Below, piece after piece: positions 42,327-45,503 of a DNA stretch of 45,503 nt. Origin of the DNA: Pseudomonadota bacterium (GTDB lineage Bacteria > Pseudomonadota > Alphaproteobacteria > Acetobacterales > Acetobacteraceae); NCBI GenBank assembly GCA_021851785.1, contig JAJZBV010000025.1, forward strand, positions 1 through 45,503, written 5' to 3'. The translations under genes and the position numbers were made by a program. Within the stretch, counting starts at the first letter, position 1, and every line of letters starts with the position of its first letter. The notes under the pieces were generated by a model, which was given only the letters and a program-made list of their open reading frames with translations, ran no database searches and was not told where the DNA came from.

Positions 42327-43828
42327 GATGGCGGCGCGCAGCCGCTCGCGCAGCAGCGTCCGGGCTGGCGCGAGGGGCGCTGGCCTTCGTCGAGCAGGCC
42401 GCGATCGAGCAGGCGCTCGACCAGTTCGGTTTTCTCCGCCAGCGGATAATGGCGCCAGATTTCGCGCTTCATCGCCTCCGGCGAGCCGCCGCCATGGAGC
42501 GAGATGACCGAATACCAGCCGCCCTGATGGGACACGGTCAAATCCTCGAGGAGGCGCGCGACGTCGCGCCGCCGCTCGGGCGGGATATCGGCGCGGCCGG
42601 CGAAAACGCTGGCGAGTGCTGCGCTGGTTTCCGGATTGTGGTCCTCCTCCGGGCCGGGGAGGGCGACGATCAGCCCGCCGGAGAGGTAATGCGCGAGGCG
42701 CTGCATGTCGTAGATCTTGGCCGCGAGCAGGAGCTTGCCGATATTGGCGAAGACCGGCTCGGGCATCATCGATCCGGCCGGGTCGGCGACACCATAGACC
42801 GAGGCCGCGACGCCGCAGGCGAAAAACCCTTCCGTCACGGTGATCAGCTCCACCATCGCGTCCCGGATATGCCCATGGCGATCGGGATCGAGGCCGTTCG
42901 CCGCCGTCATCAGGGCGCCGGCGCCGATCAGGAGATCGCCGAAGCCGGCGCGCGCGCCGATGCAGGAATGGCGATGGTGGGTGGCATAGGCGGTGGTGAG
43001 AAACCCGCCTTCCGCGACCTCGCCGGCGAGGAAGACGCGCGCGTCGGGAACGAACACGTCCTCGAAATGGACGACACCGGTCGATTGGCCGTAACGCGCG
43101 GAGAATTTCGCCGCCGCCTCGCCCGGGCGGCCGGCCGGGCGGGCGATGATCGTCACCCCCGGCGCATCCACCGGCACCGCGCAGGCGACCGCCGAGGCGG
43201 CATCCTCGGGGTGATGGGTGCGGCAGGGGAGGACCAGGAATTCATGCAGGTAGGGCGCGCCGGTGACGATCGCCTTGACGCCGCGAATGACGATGCCGCC
43301 CGGCCGGCGGCCGGTGATGTGGACGTAAGCGTCACGATCGGCCTGCGCGCCAGGGCGGCGCGCGCGGTCGCCCTTGGCGTCGGTCATGGCGATGCCGAGC
43401 GCGAGATCCTGGTCCTGCACGGCGGCGAGATAGGCGAGAAAACGCGGATGATAATCCGTCCCCTGCGCGTCATCGCAGCGTCTCGTCGCCTGGAACAGCG
43501 CCCCTAGCGCGTCATGGGCGAGATAGCGCTGCGCGCAGCCGGATTCCCGGCAGACCAGGCGCACCGCTTCGAGCTTGCGGCGGAGATCGTCGGTGGTCTC
43601 GTCGATATGCAGCATGCGGTTGACGATCTCGCCGGAGGCCGATTGGCGGGCGGTCATCAGCGCCGCGTGTTCGGGGCGATGGGCGAAATCATAGGTGACA
43701 CCGATCGCCGCGATGCCGGGGGCGAGAGCGGGCGCATCGGCGACGCTTTCGATCGCCTCGCCATTGACGAAGACCCGCGGCCGCAGGCGCCGGAGGCTGT
43801 CGCGATAGGCGGCGGCGGTCATCAGCAT
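42323..43828 (-). CDS. HpaB/4-hydroxybutyryl-CoA dehydratase-family protein
   Basis: 501 residues from ATG 43828 (MLMTAAAYRDSLRRLRPRVF, preceded by GGGGAG). Over the whole length it follows the AbfD/HpaB fold (DETTDDLRRKLEAVRLV, AMTDAKGDRARRPG, GIVIRGVKAIVTGAPYLHEF, SMHGAGSP-like SLHGGGSPEAMKR at the C-end). By alignment from memory with AbfD, the cluster ligands C99, C103, H292 and C299 correspond to C98, Y102, H285 and A292. Two ligands are lost, and Tyr sits where the HpaB-type hydroxylases carry one. A 4Fe-4S dehydratase is unlikely; a flavin hydroxylase or a new activity is possible. No HpaC reductase gene is near. ATG 43924 is a less supported start. Confidence 0.75.
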   Translation of the reverse strand: MLMTAAAYRDSLRRLRPRVFVNGEAIESVADAPALAPGIAAIGVTYDFAHRPEHAALMTARQSASGEIVNRMLHIDETTDDLRRKLEAVRLVCRESGCAQRYLAHDALGALFQATRRCDDAQGTDYHPRFLAYLAAVQDQDLALGIAMTDAKGDRARRPGAQADRDAYVHITGRRPGGIVIRGVKAIVTGAPYLHEFLVLPCRTHHPEDAASAVACAVPVDAPGVTIIARPAGRPGEAAAKFSARYGQSTGVVHFEDVFVPDARVFLAGEVAEGGFLTTAYATHHRHSCIGARAGFGDLLIGAGALMTAANGLDPDRHGHIRDAMVELITVTEGFFACGVAASVYGVADPAGSMMPEPVFANIGKLLLAAKIYDMQRLAHYLSGGLIVALPGPEEDHNPETSAALASVFAGRADIPPERRRDVARLLEDLTVSHQGGWYSVISLHGGGSPEAMKREIWRHYPLAEKTELVERLLDRGLLDEGQRPSRQPGRCCASGCAPPS

Positions 43829-43947
43829 GGCGCGCTCTCCCCGGCCGGCGGCGATGATCCGCCCGCCCCGATCATAGGCAACCGCCCGGAGCGTTGCCAA
43901 GCGCAACACCCCGGGCGGCGTCATGACCGGCCTTGGCTGAAATCGCG

Positions 43948-45465
43948 TCAGCCGGCGTGGGGCTTGTCGAGATCGATCGCGACGAAGGCGGCGTTGCCGT
44001 GGCGGAGGATGCGGAGTGCGACCGCATGATGCTCATGCGCCGATTTGCGGATCGCCGAGACCGCGGCGTCCGGCCCGTCGATCGCCGTGGTGCCGACCCC
44101 GACGACGACATCGCCGGGCTCGATCCCCGCCGCTTCCGCCGGCGAGCCGGGCTCGACCGCGGCCACCACCGCGCCCTTGCTCTCGGCCGGCAGGTCGAGC
44201 TGGTCGCGGAGTTCGGGCGAAAGCGGCTGCAAGGCGAGGCCGACACGCGGCGTCTCCGCCCCCGCCGCGCCGCCGCGATCGGCGGTCTCGCCATCGGTCT
44301 GGGCGGCGATCGTCACCGTCTCGGTGGCCGGCGCGCCGTTCCTGATCAGGGTGATTTTGGCGTCCGCCCCCGGTTTCAGGGCGGCGATCTCGCGCGCCAG
44401 ATCGCGCGGATCGGCGACCGCCTGGCCATCGACGGCGGTGATCACGTCGCCGGGCTGGAGTCCGGCCTTGGCGGCCGGCGAGCGCGGCTCGACATTGGCG
44501 ACCAGGGCGCCTTTGTCGCCGCTCTGGCCGGCGGGAAGAGCGAGCGCCGCCCGCAGCGCCGCCGCCACCGGCTGCGCCGCGACGCCGAGATAGCCGCGCG
44601 TCACATGGCCGGAGGTTTCGATATCGGCGACCACGGTCTTCACCAGATTGGCGGGGATCGCGAAGCCGATGCCGATCGAGCCGCCGCTCGGCGAAAGGAT
44701 CGCGGTGTTGACGCCGACCACGGTGCCATCCTGGGTAAATAACGGGCCGCCGGAATTGCCCTGATTGATCGGCGCATCGACCTGGATGAAATTGTCATAA
44801 GGGCCGGCGCCGATATCGCGCCCCTTGGCCGAGACGATGCCGGCGGTGACGCTGCCGCCGAGGCCGAACGGGTTGCCCATCGCGATCACCCATTGGCCGG
44901 GCTTGACCGCGCTCGAATCGCCGAGCGTGACATAGGGCAGGGGATGGTCGGCGGTGACGCGCAGCACGGCGAGATCGGTGCGAGCATCGCGGCCGACGAC
45001 CTTGGCCGGCAATTCGCTGCCGTCGCTCAGCGTCACCATCACCGATTTCGCCTCGTGGACGACGTGGTTGTTGGTGACGATGATACCGTCGGGGCTGACG
45101 ATGAAGCCCGAGCCGCGCGCCTCGATCAGGTGCTTATGGGCCGGCATCCCGTCCGGCGCCGTCGAGAACGGCGAGGGCATCGGCCCTTCGTCATCGGTCT
45201 GGCTCGCCTGCAAGCGGGTGGTGATGGAGACCACCGCCGGTTTGACCCGGCTGACGAGAGCGGAGAAATCCGGCAGCGCGGTTTGGGTCGGGGCGGTTTC
45301 GCCGGCCTGCGCCGGGCTGCGTTCGGCCAGGGCATAACCGCCGAGCGCGGTGCCGGCGAGCAGGGCGGCGGCGAGGAGGCTCCCCGAGCGCGCCTTGCGC
45401 CGGCACATCAGCCCCTTGGCGGCCGGGGCGGCTTCGGTCTGGCGGGTGTGTTCTTGCGTTGACAT
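43948..45465 (-). CDS. Periplasmic serine protease, Do/DegP type
   Basis: 505 residues from ATG 45465 (AAGGAA upstream). A hydrophobic segment at about 30-48 (LLAAALLAGTALGGYAL) anchors or exports the protein. Trypsin-like domain with the triad in IVTNNHVVHEA (His), RTDLAVLRV (Asp) and INQGNSGGPLF (Ser). Two PDZ domains follow (GYLGVAAQPVAA to LIRNGAPATETV; VGLALQPLSPEL to ALRILRHGNAAF). It degrades or refolds misfolded envelope proteins. MucD/DegQ relatives have the same layout. The SMGN-type loop is here IAMGNPFGLGGSV. Confidence 0.94.
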   Translation of the reverse strand: MSTQEHTRQTEAAPAAKGLMCRRKARSGSLLAAALLAGTALGGYALAERSPAQAGETAPTQTALPDFSALVSRVKPAVVSITTRLQASQTDDEGPMPSPFSTAPDGMPAHKHLIEARGSGFIVSPDGIIVTNNHVVHEAKSVMVTLSDGSELPAKVVGRDARTDLAVLRVTADHPLPYVTLGDSSAVKPGQWVIAMGNPFGLGGSVTAGIVSAKGRDIGAGPYDNFIQVDAPINQGNSGGPLFTQDGTVVGVNTAILSPSGGSIGIGFAIPANLVKTVVADIETSGHVTRGYLGVAAQPVAAALRAALALPAGQSGDKGALVANVEPRSPAAKAGLQPGDVITAVDGQAVADPRDLAREIAALKPGADAKITLIRNGAPATETVTIAAQTDGETADRGGAAGAETPRVGLALQPLSPELRDQLDLPAESKGAVVAAVEPGSPAEAAGIEPGDVVVGVGTTAIDGPDAAVSAIRKSAHEHHAVALRILRHGNAAFVAIDLDKPHAG

Positions 45466-45503
45466 CGCGTGTTCCTTGAACAAAGAAGTGGCCGTGCCAC
45501 GAC

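Overview
The window is high-GC DNA (GC-rich third codon positions almost throughout) from a Gram-negative alphaproteobacterium. It has a Tol-Pal envelope operon, an ftsH-folP-glmM block, an hfq-hflX pair, and Leu/Ile/Val-type periplasmic binding proteins. The order tolA-tolB-pal-cpoB-tilS-ftsH-folP-glmM-thiD suggests Rhodospirillales, probably Acetobacteraceae. This is inferred from gene order and protein flavour; no rRNA is present and no tRNA or CRISPR array was seen.

Region 1 (1-10.7 kb, core): the 3' end of tolA, then tolB, pal, a strong terminator, cpoB, tilS, ftsH, folP, glmM and thiD, all on the + strand. Region 2 (10.8-16.7 kb, catabolic): a translationally coupled gentisate module (3-hydroxybenzoate 6-hydroxylase-like FAD enzyme, gentisate 1,2-dioxygenase, MarR regulator) with an AT-rich palindrome upstream. 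It is followed by a convergent orphan ABC substrate-binding protein and a divergent cytochrome P450. Region 3 (16.9-18.6 kb, accessory): an AT-richer island of three genes on the - strand, each overlapping the next by ATGA. They are a resolvase relic that keeps its DNA-binding end, an unknown protein, and a DUF1828-type protein. This is the best candidate for an undescribed system. Region 4 (18.7-27 kb): epoxide hydrolase, ilvD with a short coupled upstream frame, a D-amino-acid-transaminase-like enzyme, a HAD phosphatase, hfq, hflX, an inositol-monophosphatase-like enzyme and convergent chrA.

Region 5 (27.1-36 kb): a GAF-GGDEF cyclase, then an IclR-headed homogentisate cluster. The cluster holds a second orphan substrate-binding protein, an MBL-fold protein with altered metal motif, a group A FAD hydroxylase, a DUF2783 protein, hmgA and fahA. 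It appears to hydroxylate an aromatic acid to homogentisate and open the ring to fumarate and acetoacetate. The maleylacetoacetate isomerase is not in the window. Region 6 (36-45.5 kb): an SGNH hydrolase and uppP (coupled), a LysR regulator followed by a KimA-like potassium permease, a class II aldolase, mazG coupled to an HpaB/AbfD-family protein with hybrid active-site residues, and a Do-type periplasmic serine protease at the right edge.

Two families of palindromic intergenic repeats occur twice each. A three-hairpin A/T-rich element lies at 13.7 and 21.6 kb. An alphaproteobacterial RIME-like element lies at 15.2 and 41.5 kb. Both families sit at gene ends, and in three of the four copies a gene's stop codon lies inside the element.
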